The notes under the pieces were generated by a model. It was not told the DNA's origin. It did no database searches and worked only from the letters and a program-made list of their open reading frames with translations. The position numbers were made by a program, and so were the translations under genes. From positions 1 to 26,920 of the forward strand of contig CAADTP010000081.1 in NCBI GenBank assembly GCA_900751995.1: DNA of 26,920 nucleotides, given 5' to 3'. Shown piece by piece: positions 1-7,579 of the stretch (position 1 is its first letter; each line of letters begins with the position of its first letter). Source of the stretch: Lachnospiraceae bacterium. Its GTDB lineage: Bacteria; Bacillota; Clostridia; Lachnospirales; Lachnospiraceae.

Positions 1-1
1 A

Positions 2-187
2 AATACGAGATGGGAAGCAGACTGGCCTCTGGAAATGATCAGCCAGGCACTGGGACACAAGCATCTCGATACAACCATACGATATCTGAATGTTTTAGAT
101 GACAAGCTGAAAACAGCAAGTCAGGAATTTTACCGCCGATATTCCAAACTTTACGGAGTAGAACAGTTTTTGGAAAGCAGGAGGTGA
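2..187 (+). CDS. Tyrosine recombinase, C-terminal 61 residues only (TnpA-like)
   Basis: The frame is open from the first bases of the window to a TGA at 185-187. It contains the C-terminal catalytic box of tyrosine recombinases: LGHKHLDTTIRYL, with the second catalytic histidine (LGH) nine residues before the nucleophilic tyrosine (RYL). The first conserved Arg and the HxxR box lie upstream of the window. The next recombinase starts 6 bases after the stop, with an AGGAGG site overlapping this gene's end, so the genes form an operon. By position this is the TnpA-like member of a Tn554-like set. Whether the upstream part is intact cannot be judged. Confidence 0.85.
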   Translation, partial: NTRWEADWPLEMISQALGHKHLDTTIRYLNVLDDKLKTASQEFYRRYSKLYGVEQFLESRR

Positions 188-193
188 AGATAG

Positions 194-1951
194 ATGCCGG
201 CAAGAAGGGTGTTTGCTTGGGAGCCGGAAGAACAATGGACATCAAGTGAAGAACGGGAAAAGAAGATAGAAGAACTGAGCCGGGAATTAGATGAAAGCAT
301 GGACAGCAACTCTGGAAAAGGCTGTCTGAAAGCATACTTGGTAAAAAATGAAGTGTGGCATATAGCAGACATCGATTATGAGCTTAGAGTGGATTATCGG
401 AAATATCTGAAAAGCACTTATTCTGATTCAGCAGTACGCAGTTATTTACGTGGAATGGATAAGGCAAAATTATATGCAATCAGAAAGCATGCCAATACGT
501 TAAAAGGAAAGCAGGAGATAGCAAAGAATACAGATTTAATCCACGAACTGCTCTTTTTACCATATCACCCAAATCCGGCAATCGCAGAAAGATATGACTG
601 CAAAGTTGCCATTGATAAATTAGTTTGGGATTTTCGTGTAAACGGCTCAGAGCTATGCAAGCGTCAGCTTTTAGAAATTATCGAAGATGTCGTACTGCGT
701 GACATAATGCTGAGAGAATGCACAATGCGGTTAAACGGTTTGAAGGTGGTATATCAATTTTGTATGCAGGAACATATTGAGGATTTAAGATATATTACAC
801 AGGTACAGGCCGATAAACTTGAAAAATATGCAGATACGGCATATGCAAAAGAGCTTGCAGAAAGAGAACTCCGAGAATGTCAGAAATATCTTTTCTGCCA
901 TGCCAAGAATATTTTATGGGATTCAACAGTCTGGTATTTGGAAAGACTGCATCTGGAACAATATAGAGTCAACCCATCCAATCCTGTGAAAAAATTTTCC
1001 TTTATGGGCATAGAAAAAAGAGAGAACCGGGAAATTTTGCAGGAATACATGAAATACTGTCTGGGTGTTACACATTTGGCAATGAGTGGCATACAAGCCG
1101 AATTCTACAGGATTCTGGCATTTGTCATGTGGATGGAAAAAGAAACCGCGATGGAGCTGAAACTTGCATCAGAAACCGAAATAAAAAAATATTTCCAGAT
1201 AATTGAGTTAAAAGAAGCTTCTTATTTTAATGATATTGTTATAGCAATCTATCAGCTATATGAATATCTGCAGACGAAAGAAATCATAGACAGGATACCA
1301 TTTCGTTATGAGTATTATTTGAAAAAAGAAATACATTGTCATAATAACCGAAGCGTAGAGATGGAAATATATGAGAGGATTCTGAGAGAATTAAAAAATT
1401 TCCCTGAAATTCCAAGATTGATCCTTTTACATTCTATGCTGATTGGACTAAGGATCAGTGAAGTATGCACCCTGAAAGGGGATGCTTATTCCTGGCAGGG
1501 AAGAGATGCGTGGATACAGGTTTATCAGATGAAAATGCGAACATACAAAAGAGTACCGATTCCAGATGTTCTTTATAAGATTATGAAAAGATATTTGGAA
1601 AAATATCATATTGGAAGTGAGGATTATGTTTTTCAAAACAAACGGGGAGGGGCATATCAGTATGGTTCGTTTAAGTGGCAAATGAAAGAACTGTTTAATA
1701 AGAGGCAGGATATTTTCAAAGGGTATGATTTTAAATCACATGATTTCCGCCATACGATAGCGACTCTGTTATATGATGACGAAGTCCCTCTTCAGAGTAT
1801 CCGGGACTATCTGGGACATGATTATGAAGAGATGACACAGCAGTATGTGGATTTTATGCCAAAGAAAATTTCAGCAGCGAATCAGGAGTTTTTCAGGAAA
1901 GGAGAAAACAGCCTGGCATCAGGAATCAAGAAGTGCAAACGTGGAAAATAA
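194..1951 (+). CDS. Tyrosine recombinase (TnpB-like), second of the tandem set
   Basis: A 585-residue site-specific recombinase that should cut and rejoin the element ends. The catalytic set is complete: Arg420 in LRISEV, the HDFR box with His516 and Arg519, His542 in LGH, and Tyr551 in QQYV. The C-terminal catalytic domain covers about residues 385-560. The long N-terminal part (about 380 residues) is the core-binding and accessory region typical of TnpB-sized recombinases (Tn554 TnpB is about 630 aa). The ATG follows AGGAGG at 179-184 with good spacing. The end overlaps the next recombinase, suggesting coupled translation. Family assignment is secure from the catalytic residues; equivalence with TnpB is inferred from order and size. 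Confidence 0.9.
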   Translation: MPARRVFAWEPEEQWTSSEEREKKIEELSRELDESMDSNSGKGCLKAYLVKNEVWHIADIDYELRVDYRKYLKSTYSDSAVRSYLRGMDKAKLYAIRKHANTLKGKQEIAKNTDLIHELLFLPYHPNPAIAERYDCKVAIDKLVWDFRVNGSELCKRQLLEIIEDVVLRDIMLRECTMRLNGLKVVYQFCMQEHIEDLRYITQVQADKLEKYADTAYAKELAERELRECQKYLFCHAKNILWDSTVWYLERLHLEQYRVNPSNPVKKFSFMGIEKRENREILQEYMKYCLGVTHLAMSGIQAEFYRILAFVMWMEKETAMELKLASETEIKKYFQIIELKEASYFNDIVIAIYQLYEYLQTKEIIDRIPFRYEYYLKKEIHCHNNRSVEMEIYERILRELKNFPEIPRLILLHSMLIGLRISEVCTLKGDAYSWQGRDAWIQVYQMKMRTYKRVPIPDVLYKIMKRYLEKYHIGSEDYVFQNKRGGAYQYGSFKWQMKELFNKRQDIFKGYDFKSHDFRHTIATLLYDDEVPLQSIRDYLGHDYEEMTQQYVDFMPKKISAANQEFFRKGENSLASGIKKCKRGK

Positions 1952-3464
1952 ATTTTACATAAAAAAATTGGACTCCTATGAGAAAGCAAGTGAAATTTCA
2001 AAAATACGAATGGGAACAGAACCTTCGTATGACCTTGATTTACTGCCGTCTGTACAGATGCAGAAAGAAATGAGGAAGTTCCTGAAATACAGAGGACAAC
2101 AGCTTGGGGCGGAAAAATTTTATACTGAGAGAAGATTTTACCATCATTTATGTAAAATGCTGCAAACCAGAAGAGACAGACCGGAAAGTTTTTTGGACTG
2201 GGACAAAGAAAAATGGAAGCAGCAGATGAAAATATGGCTTTTACAGCAGGGATTGCCCCTGACAGAAATTTCAAAATCCCATTGTGGGAATGAAACGGTA
2301 TCACAGGCAAAGACATTACACTATATTGACCGATTAATAGATTATTTCCTTGATTTAAGAGATGCTGATGTAGATGAGATGACAAAGGATGTCTGGCAAC
2401 TTGAAAAACTTGATATACAAGTGAAACAGGATCTGACGCGCACGACCAGAATTATAAATTTTAAGGAAATCTCCCAACAGGATCTCAGAGAGGAAGTAAA
2501 AAAGGCAATTTATTTTCAACTGAAAACAGAAAGCATCGGTACTGTAAAAAAAGAAATGACTGCCATTCGAAGGTTTTCAAGATATCTGAAGGAAAACAAT
2601 AAAGAAGTAGATTCCTGCTCAAAGCTGGACAGGAAAATCATGGAAGAGTATTTGATATACATGAAAACAGAAGATACCGGGACAAAAAGATATCGGGCGG
2701 AGCTGACGAGACTGCGGGCATTGCTGAATATGGTAGCTGACGTCTATCAATATCCGCAGGTAAAGGATTTAATTTTGAATCGGGATATTCCACCAGATAT
2801 AAGGGGAGAAATCAAAATTTATTCCGATCAGGAATTAAAGCGATTTAATGCTTTCCTTACGAAAGTGGATGTGCAGACGGCGAGACTTATGCTTATTCAT
2901 CAAATGCTTGGAACAAGAATGTCAGATACACTGACACTCAGGACAGACTGCCTGATTGAAAAAGACGGTGAAACCATAATACAGATCCACCAAATGAAAA
3001 CACATTTTTATGAAAAACCGATTAGTCAGGAACTGGCTGCCTTAATAAAGGAAGCGATTCGATACAGAGAAAAGGAGCACGGAAAAGGTAAATACATTTT
3101 TACAAGTTTAAGTGATCCTTCAAAACCAATGAAATATGCTACAGTCCAGCAAAAAATTACAGATAAAATATATCAGGAAAATCTCCGAGATGATAAGGGA
3201 GAATATTTTGGATTCGGTTCTCACATGTATCGGCATATTTATGGCATGAAGCTTGCCGAGATGCATGTGGATGACTGGACAATCGCAAGACTACTGGGGC
3301 ATAGAAGCCTGAGAAATGTAAAGTATTACAGAAAGATGAGCAACAAAATACTGGCAGATGATACACGAAAAACAAGAAACCGATTATCTAAGATGGTACT
3401 GGAATGTCTGGAAGGATGGGAGGAAGAATATGAACAAATACGATTCGATGATAGCCTGCAATAA
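1941..3464 (+). CDS. Tyrosine recombinase, third of the tandem set
   Basis: A second full-length large recombinase in a different frame. Numbered from the GTG at 1941, the catalytic residues are Arg326 (GTRMSD), His428 and Arg431 (HMYR), His454 (LGHR) and Tyr463 (KYYRKM), so the enzyme appears intact. The start is uncertain. The frame stays open upstream to an ATG at 1845 inside the previous gene, but that has no ribosome site. GTG 1941 gives an 11-base overlap and ATG 2010 is also possible. None has a strong Shine-Dalgarno sequence, which fits translational coupling. Two large recombinases plus the partial first one make a trio, which probably act together on the element ends. Confidence 0.85.
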   Translation: MENKFYIKKLDSYEKASEISKIRMGTEPSYDLDLLPSVQMQKEMRKFLKYRGQQLGAEKFYTERRFYHHLCKMLQTRRDRPESFLDWDKEKWKQQMKIWLLQQGLPLTEISKSHCGNETVSQAKTLHYIDRLIDYFLDLRDADVDEMTKDVWQLEKLDIQVKQDLTRTTRIINFKEISQQDLREEVKKAIYFQLKTESIGTVKKEMTAIRRFSRYLKENNKEVDSCSKLDRKIMEEYLIYMKTEDTGTKRYRAELTRLRALLNMVADVYQYPQVKDLILNRDIPPDIRGEIKIYSDQELKRFNAFLTKVDVQTARLMLIHQMLGTRMSDTLTLRTDCLIEKDGETIIQIHQMKTHFYEKPISQELAALIKEAIRYREKEHGKGKYIFTSLSDPSKPMKYATVQQKITDKIYQENLRDDKGEYFGFGSHMYRHIYGMKLAEMHVDDWTIARLLGHRSLRNVKYYRKMSNKILADDTRKTRNRLSKMVLECLEGWEEEYEQIRFDDSLQ

Positions 3465-3813
3465 AAAAGCCAGTGAAGAAAAAGTAAACAGGGCAGTGAC
3501 AGAAATCAGGCAGATGCTGACAGAACGGGAAAAAGTGACGGTCCCAAAACTGACAAAGAGGACAGGATTGTCCAGAGGATTCTTTTATAAGAATGAAACG
3601 GTCAGAAAAGAAATGGATCGTGCTCTGGAGCAGCAGGCAGGAATGATAGACCCCAAAAGATACATAGGTGACATTGTACTGAAGAATCGGATCAATGTAT
3701 TAGAAGAACAGATCCGGGAGCTGAAACGTGAAAAAGAGCAAATGGAAAAAGAAAATGTAAGATTGAGAAAAGCCTTAAACAAGAAAGACCTGAACGTATT
3801 AAAAACTTTATAA
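3430..3813 (+). CDS. TnpC-like small coiled-coil protein (DUF6262-like)
   Basis: 127 residues from the ATG at 3430, which follows GGGAGGAAGA; the gene overlaps the preceding recombinase by 35 bases. The middle (VTVPKLTKRTGLSRGFFYK) looks like a short helix-turn-helix, and about residues 82-115 form a charged coiled coil (LEEQIRELKREKEQMEKEN). Size, position directly after the large recombinases and architecture match TnpC of Tn554 (about 125 aa), an accessory protein affecting frequency and orientation of transposition. Assignment to the DUF6262 group is from memory of how such proteins are annotated and was not tested. Confidence 0.75.
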   Translation: MNKYDSMIACNKKASEEKVNRAVTEIRQMLTEREKVTVPKLTKRTGLSRGFFYKNETVRKEMDRALEQQAGMIDPKRYIGDIVLKNRINVLEEQIRELKREKEQMEKENVRLRKALNKKDLNVLKTL

Positions 3814-3834
3814 TCTGAATTAGAAAATAATCTG

Positions 3835-3864
3835 CAACGACCGGGAAGAATTTCCCGGTTGTTG
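3835..3864 (+). terminator. Hairpin after the recombinase operon (likely terminator)
   Basis: A 13-bp stem (3835-3847 with 3852-3864, one G-U pair) around a 4-base loop, 21 bases after the stop of the TnpC-like gene. There is no clean T run after it, so it may be a weak terminator or a structured RNA end. It separates the recombinase operon from the cargo gene, which has its own promoter. Confidence 0.55.
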
Positions 3865-3916
3865 TGGTTGGAATATAAAAGTGTAGATAACAAAAGGTGT
3901 GCATAAATTGTATTTA

Positions 3917-3936
3917 TGATATACTTATCGATAAGT
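3917..3936 (+). promoter_or_regulatory. Cargo gene promoter with 14-bp palindromic operator
   Basis: An extended -10 element (TG at 3917-3918, TATACT at 3920-3925) overlaps a perfect 14-bp palindrome, ACTTATCGATAAGT (3923-3936). No good -35 is visible, which suits an extended -10 promoter. A palindrome covering the -10 and start region is the usual place for a repressor site, possibly of a factor encoded elsewhere in the host or element. It is 28 bases upstream of the cargo ATG. Confidence 0.5.
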
Positions 3937-3964
3937 TAAATTCGAAGAAAGAGGATGATAGAAG

Positions 3965-5173
3965 ATGGAAAATCCGTTTGAATTTCATGAAGAAGATACA
4001 ATTATTGCATGCGTAGGTGACAATGGGGGAACTACCGATGAGGATATAAGAAATGGGTTCAAGCGTACCGTTGAACTTCTGACGGAATCATTGAAAACAG
4101 GTTCCGAAGTTGAAGATCTGTTAGTATATCCTATCGTTTATAACGCCAGACACAGTATTGAGCTATCTTTGAAGATTGTCATAAAAATGTTATGGCGAAT
4201 AGAGGAAAAGAAAGGGATATGTTATTCTGAGGAAGTCTTAAAGGAAAGAAAAAAAGAATTACACACGCATAGTATTGAATGCCTATATAAATTAGCATGT
4301 GATAAGAAGAATATTGACAGAAGAATTCCTGCATATTTTGAGAATATAGAAGATATGATTTACTTTTATTATTTCGATGAAGAGGGGGATGCCTTCAAAT
4401 ATGAACTAAATAAAGAAGATGAACCACATATGATAAAAAACAAAATTTCTCATGTAAGTATTGAATTGTTAGAAACAGAATTTAAGGAAGTAATGAAAAA
4501 ATTTGATGATTTGATATATTTTCTGGATAATTGTATCTTTGAATATTCGCTAGGAACATTTACCAAGAGCTTGTCGAGAGCAGATATATGGGATATTTCG
4601 AAGCGGCTTCCTGTATATGAAGAATGGAGAACAGAGAAATTCAAAGAAGTCAAAGATGAGATTAAGCAAGAATATCATCTCGGAAGTAAAGAATTTTCAG
4701 ATGCTGTAAATCTAATTAAGGAAAATAGAGAGTTTTCGGTAAATATTGGATGCGAGAAAGTATTCGGGTCAATTACAGAAAATGAATTAAAAGAATACGC
4801 TTCATTGGTTAGATACTATTCTGAGAAAAGTAAATCTGACAACAAGGGTAAAGAGATAGGGTTCGATTTACGCAAAATACAAAAGAATGGGGAGATTTTG
4901 AAAAAATATTTATCCAGCATTTCTATGAATACATTAAATACACTATTATGTTTTAGTGAGATGAGTAATAGTTTCTTAGCGGTTGAACATTTGGAAGAGG
5001 TTCATGATGACATAGTCTCTAAGGCGTTTGACGGAACATATCTCATAAGAAAACTAAAACAAAGAAATATATGTTTAAGAATCTTATATGGAATGAAAAA
5101 GTGTGGACAGGTGACTTATGCAAAACAGTTGAGTGCTGCACTGGAACAAGAAGGAGTAGAGCTAACGCTTTGA
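3965..5173 (+). CDS. Uncharacterised cargo protein with HEPN-like RHSIEL signature
   Basis: 402 residues, not recognised as a named family. The start follows AGAGGA about 10 bases upstream. About residues 58-75 read LVYPIVYNARHSIELSLK, a helix with the (Y/N)xRHxIELxLK pattern met in many HEPN-like helical proteins. The rest is predicted mainly helical and highly charged (many K and E), with no signal peptide or membrane segment, so it is probably cytosolic. Codon use is clearly AT-richer than the core genes downstream (many AAA, AAT, ATA codons), as expected for a transferred gene. It lies alone between the transposition genes and the element edge, the usual place for cargo such as resistance or phage-defence genes. 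Function is unknown; an RNase or abortive-infection role is only a guess. Confidence 0.6.
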   Translation: MENPFEFHEEDTIIACVGDNGGTTDEDIRNGFKRTVELLTESLKTGSEVEDLLVYPIVYNARHSIELSLKIVIKMLWRIEEKKGICYSEEVLKERKKELHTHSIECLYKLACDKKNIDRRIPAYFENIEDMIYFYYFDEEGDAFKYELNKEDEPHMIKNKISHVSIELLETEFKEVMKKFDDLIYFLDNCIFEYSLGTFTKSLSRADIWDISKRLPVYEEWRTEKFKEVKDEIKQEYHLGSKEFSDAVNLIKENREFSVNIGCEKVFGSITENELKEYASLVRYYSEKSKSDNKGKEIGFDLRKIQKNGEILKKYLSSISMNTLNTLLCFSEMSNSFLAVEHLEEVHDDIVSKAFDGTYLIRKLKQRNICLRILYGMKKCGQVTYAKQLSAALEQEGVELTL

Positions 5174-5243
5174 GAACAATAGTGAACACGATACACTCGT
5201 GTCTCTGACGTTAAAGCCAGTGTTTTAGAGGGCTGGGAGAGGG

Positions 5244-5660
5244 ATGCCTAATTTTATGGATGAGCCGACAGCGGGGCTGGATGTGGTTGCCAGAGAAGAA
5301 ATCCTTGATCTTCTGCGGGAATATATGGAGATCCCGGGGCGTTCCATCGTGGTCAGTTCCCATATTTCCGGGGATCTGGAGCATTTCTGCGATGACCTGT
5401 ATATGATCCATGAAGGGGAAATTGTTCTTCATGAGGAGACGGACCGTATTCTTGAGGAATATGGATTTCTCAAAGTGACAGAGCAGGAATACGAGGCACT
5501 TGATAAAGAATATCTTCTGCGTGTGAGGAAGGAGCCGTTTGGATACAGCTGCCTGACAGACCAGAAGCACTATTATCTGGAAAACTACCCGGAGATCGTA
5601 GTTGAGAAAGGTAGTGTGGATGAGGTGATCACCATGCTGGTGAAAGGAGAGACATTATGA
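5244..5660 (+). pseudogene. ABC transporter ATP-binding protein, N-terminal half missing
   Basis: The frame begins at MPNFMDEPTAGLD, i.e. at the Walker B motif and D-loop, followed by the H-loop switch histidine (VVSSHISGDLEHF) and a C-terminal region of about 90 residues. Walker A, the Q-loop and most of the signature motif are absent, and the frame is closed upstream by a TAG at 5226. Family members are normally about 230-300 residues; only 138 remain. The cargo gene of the mobile element ends 70 bases upstream, so the element (or a deletion beside it) most likely removed the 5' half. The stop overlaps the start of the permease gene by 4 bases (ATGA), the normal operon arrangement. ATP hydrolysis is not possible without Walker A. 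A short residual peptide may still be made. Confidence 0.8.
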
Positions 5661-6313
5661 GTGGATTGTTAGCGAAAGATATGGAACTGCTCAAAATAAA
5701 TATGAAGACATATCTGGCTGTTTTTCTGATCGGATTTATGTATCTGATCGTACAGAAGAATGGAAGCACTTTCTTTGTGTCCTATTCGATTTTTGTAAGT
5801 ATTGGTGTCTCTGTCGGAACGATTTCCTATGATGCTTATCACCATGGAATGAATTATCTGATGACCCTTCCTGTTACCAGAAAACAGTATGTATGGTCGA
5901 AATATCTGCTTGGTTTCTGCTTTGCAGCAGTGACAGGTGTGGCTGCTCTGCTCATTGGGATATTGAAAGTTCAGGTTACCGGAAATCAGGAAATGCAGGA
6001 CCTTCTGATCAGCGCAGGTGTCTCAATGATCCTTGCAGGGATGATTCTTTGCGGAACGATTCCACTGCGGTTAAAGTACGAAGCGGAGAAAAGCAGAATC
6101 ATCATGGTAGCGGCAGCAGCGGCACTTTTTTTGCTGGTGGCGGTATGCAGGGAAGGGTACAATATATATAAGAAAGGTTTTGTGAGAGGTTTTGAGTTTC
6201 TGGAAAGAATTTCCGGATGGCAGACAGCATGTCTGCTGATCGTATTGCTGATGATCTGCACGGCAGTATCTGTAAAAGCCAGCGAGCGGATCATGGAAAG
6301 GAAAGAGTTCTGA
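5657..6313 (+). CDS. ABC-2 type transporter permease (small, YtrC-like group)
   Basis: 218 residues with about six hydrophobic segments (for example near residues 17-32, 37-53, 85-105, 117-135, 148-162 and 187-205), so an integral membrane protein. The motif YDAYHHGMNYLMTLPVTRKQYVWSKY after the second segment is typical of the ABC-2 permeases that pair with a GntR regulator and an ATPase in Firmicutes. It overlaps the truncated ATPase gene by 4 bases. With the ATPase partner broken, the permease is probably an orphan without function unless another ATPase serves it. Its substrate cannot be read from the sequence. Confidence 0.8.
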   Translation: MSGLLAKDMELLKINMKTYLAVFLIGFMYLIVQKNGSTFFVSYSIFVSIGVSVGTISYDAYHHGMNYLMTLPVTRKQYVWSKYLLGFCFAAVTGVAALLIGILKVQVTGNQEMQDLLISAGVSMILAGMILCGTIPLRLKYEAEKSRIIMVAAAAALFLLVAVCREGYNIYKKGFVRGFEFLERISGWQTACLLIVLLMICTAVSVKASERIMERKEF

Positions 6314-6317
6314 TTAG

Positions 6318-6344
6318 GCTGCTGTGAACGGAGTAAACAGTAAC
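6318..6344. repeat. Interspersed 27-bp imperfect palindrome, copy 1
   Basis: Core TGTGAACGGAGTAAACAG flanked by GCTGC and TAAC. It begins 4 bases after the stop of the ABC-2 permease gene. It shares the block CTGTGAACGGAGT and the right arm CAGTAAC with the copies at 8652 and 13357, but lacks the longer left flank those two have in common. Arms of 8 bases pair around an 11-base middle, with one mismatch and one wobble here. Confidence 0.8.
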
Positions 6345-6452
6345 AAAACAATAAAACTAATCCCCCTCTTAAAATAATTAACTGGAATATTTCTTCCAAA
6401 TACGTTATCCTGTAAAAAGAGAAAATATATATGCAGGCAGGAGGAGCATTTT

Positions 6453-7544
6453 ATGGAGAAAAACCAGATTTTTATAAAAAGTGGAACAGAATACAAAAAG
6501 ATCACCAAAGAACTTCTGGCAGAGAGTAATCTGGCAGAGCTGATCGGTGACCGTGACAAAATGGTTGGTATCAAGCCAAACATGGTTTCGGCATCGGCTC
6601 CGTCCAATGGTGCCACGACACATACAGAGATCATTGCCGGAATCCTGGAATATCTGAAGGAGAATGGCTTCCGCAAAATGATGATCCTGGAAGGCTCCTG
6701 GGTAGGGGATCGTACCTCAGATGTATTTGAGGTGTGCGGTTATCAGCAGATATGTGATGGCTATGATGTGGAATTTCATGATACCCAGAAGGACAAAAGC
6801 TTTACAAAAGACTGCAGAGGACTGGAACTCAAGATTTGCAGCAGTGTAAAAGAGGTGGACTTCCTGATTAATGTGCCGGTTATGAAGGGGCACTGTCAGA
6901 CAAAGATCACCTGTGCACTTAAGAATATGAAAGGACTGATCCCAAACACAGAGAAACGTCATTTCCATTCGATGGGTCTTCACAAGCCGATCGCACATTT
7001 AAACACAGGAATCCATCAGGACTTTATCGTAGTTGACAATATCTGTGGAGACCTGGATTTTGAAGACGGTGGAAATCCGGTAGTCATGAACCGTATCTGG
7101 ACAGCACTGGATCCGGTACTTGTGGATGCCTATGTCTGTCAGCAGCTTCATTACAGAGTTTCCGATGTTCCGTATGTGAAGCTTGCCGGAGAGCTTGGAG
7201 TCGGATGTTCTGATATCTCAAAAGCAGATATCCGCATACTGGGTGAAGATGTTCAGCAAAATATTCCGAGACGACGCAAGGTAGTAGAGGTGGCTGATGC
7301 GGTAGAGGAAGTGGATTCCTGCAGTGCCTGCTATGGATATCTGATCCCGGCACTGGATATGCTGAAGCAGGAAGGACTTCTCGAAAAACTTCATGAAAAA
7401 ATCTGTATCGGACAGGGATACAGAGGTAAGAGCGGAGAATTGGGAGTCGGACATTGTACCAGAAACTTCAGACATCATGCAGAAGGCTGTCCGCCGACAG
7501 AAAACCAGATCTATGAATTTTTAAAAGAATATATTTCCAGATAA
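6453..7544 (+). CDS. DUF362 domain-containing protein
   Basis: 363 residues of the DUF362 family, identified by KPNMVSASAPSNGATTH near the N-terminus and the core INVPVMKGHCQTKITCALKN at about residues 145-165. Family members are often linked to iron-sulfur or redox proteins, but their reaction is not established. Many carry a C-terminal ferredoxin domain with CxxCxxC clusters; this one does not, and has only a CSAC pair near residue 290 (VDSCSACYGYL). No signal peptide or membrane segment is seen. The ATG follows GCAGGAGGAGC. The gene is monocistronic, bounded by the repeat upstream and a bidirectional terminator downstream. An operator-like TGGAA-N6-TTCCA inverted repeat lies at 6383-6398. 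Confidence 0.8.
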   Translation: MEKNQIFIKSGTEYKKITKELLAESNLAELIGDRDKMVGIKPNMVSASAPSNGATTHTEIIAGILEYLKENGFRKMMILEGSWVGDRTSDVFEVCGYQQICDGYDVEFHDTQKDKSFTKDCRGLELKICSSVKEVDFLINVPVMKGHCQTKITCALKNMKGLIPNTEKRHFHSMGLHKPIAHLNTGIHQDFIVVDNICGDLDFEDGGNPVVMNRIWTALDPVLVDAYVCQQLHYRVSDVPYVKLAGELGVGCSDISKADIRILGEDVQQNIPRRRKVVEVADAVEEVDSCSACYGYLIPALDMLKQEGLLEKLHEKICIGQGYRGKSGELGVGHCTRNFRHHAEGCPPTENQIYEFLKEYISR

Positions 7545-7548
7545 AATG

Positions 7549-7578
7549 CGTGGGGGAATGATAATACATTCCCCCACG
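7549..7578. terminator. Bidirectional terminator between convergent genes
   Basis: A perfect 12-bp stem (CGTGGGGGAATG at 7549-7560 with its complement at 7567-7578) around a 6-base loop. It is flanked by AAAA on the left and TTTA on the right, and lies exactly between the DUF362 gene (plus) and the kinase-like gene (minus). Confidence 0.85.
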
Positions 7579-7579
7579 T

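Larger units (their letters stand above)
1..5240 (+). mobile_element. Tn554-like (tandem tyrosine recombinase) element, left end outside window
   Basis: Three tyrosine recombinase genes in tandem, a TnpC-sized coiled-coil protein and one cargo gene run in the same direction and then abut the 3' half of an ABC ATPase gene. In the Tn554 family TnpA and TnpB are tyrosine recombinases and TnpC is a small accessory protein of about 125 aa; insertion is site-directed and without target duplication. Here there is one more recombinase than in Tn554, which also recalls recombinase-in-trio arrangements. The right boundary is inferred to lie between the end of the cargo gene (5173) and the ABC fragment (5244). 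The left end is not in the window, so the exact ends and target core cannot be shown. Confidence 0.7.
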
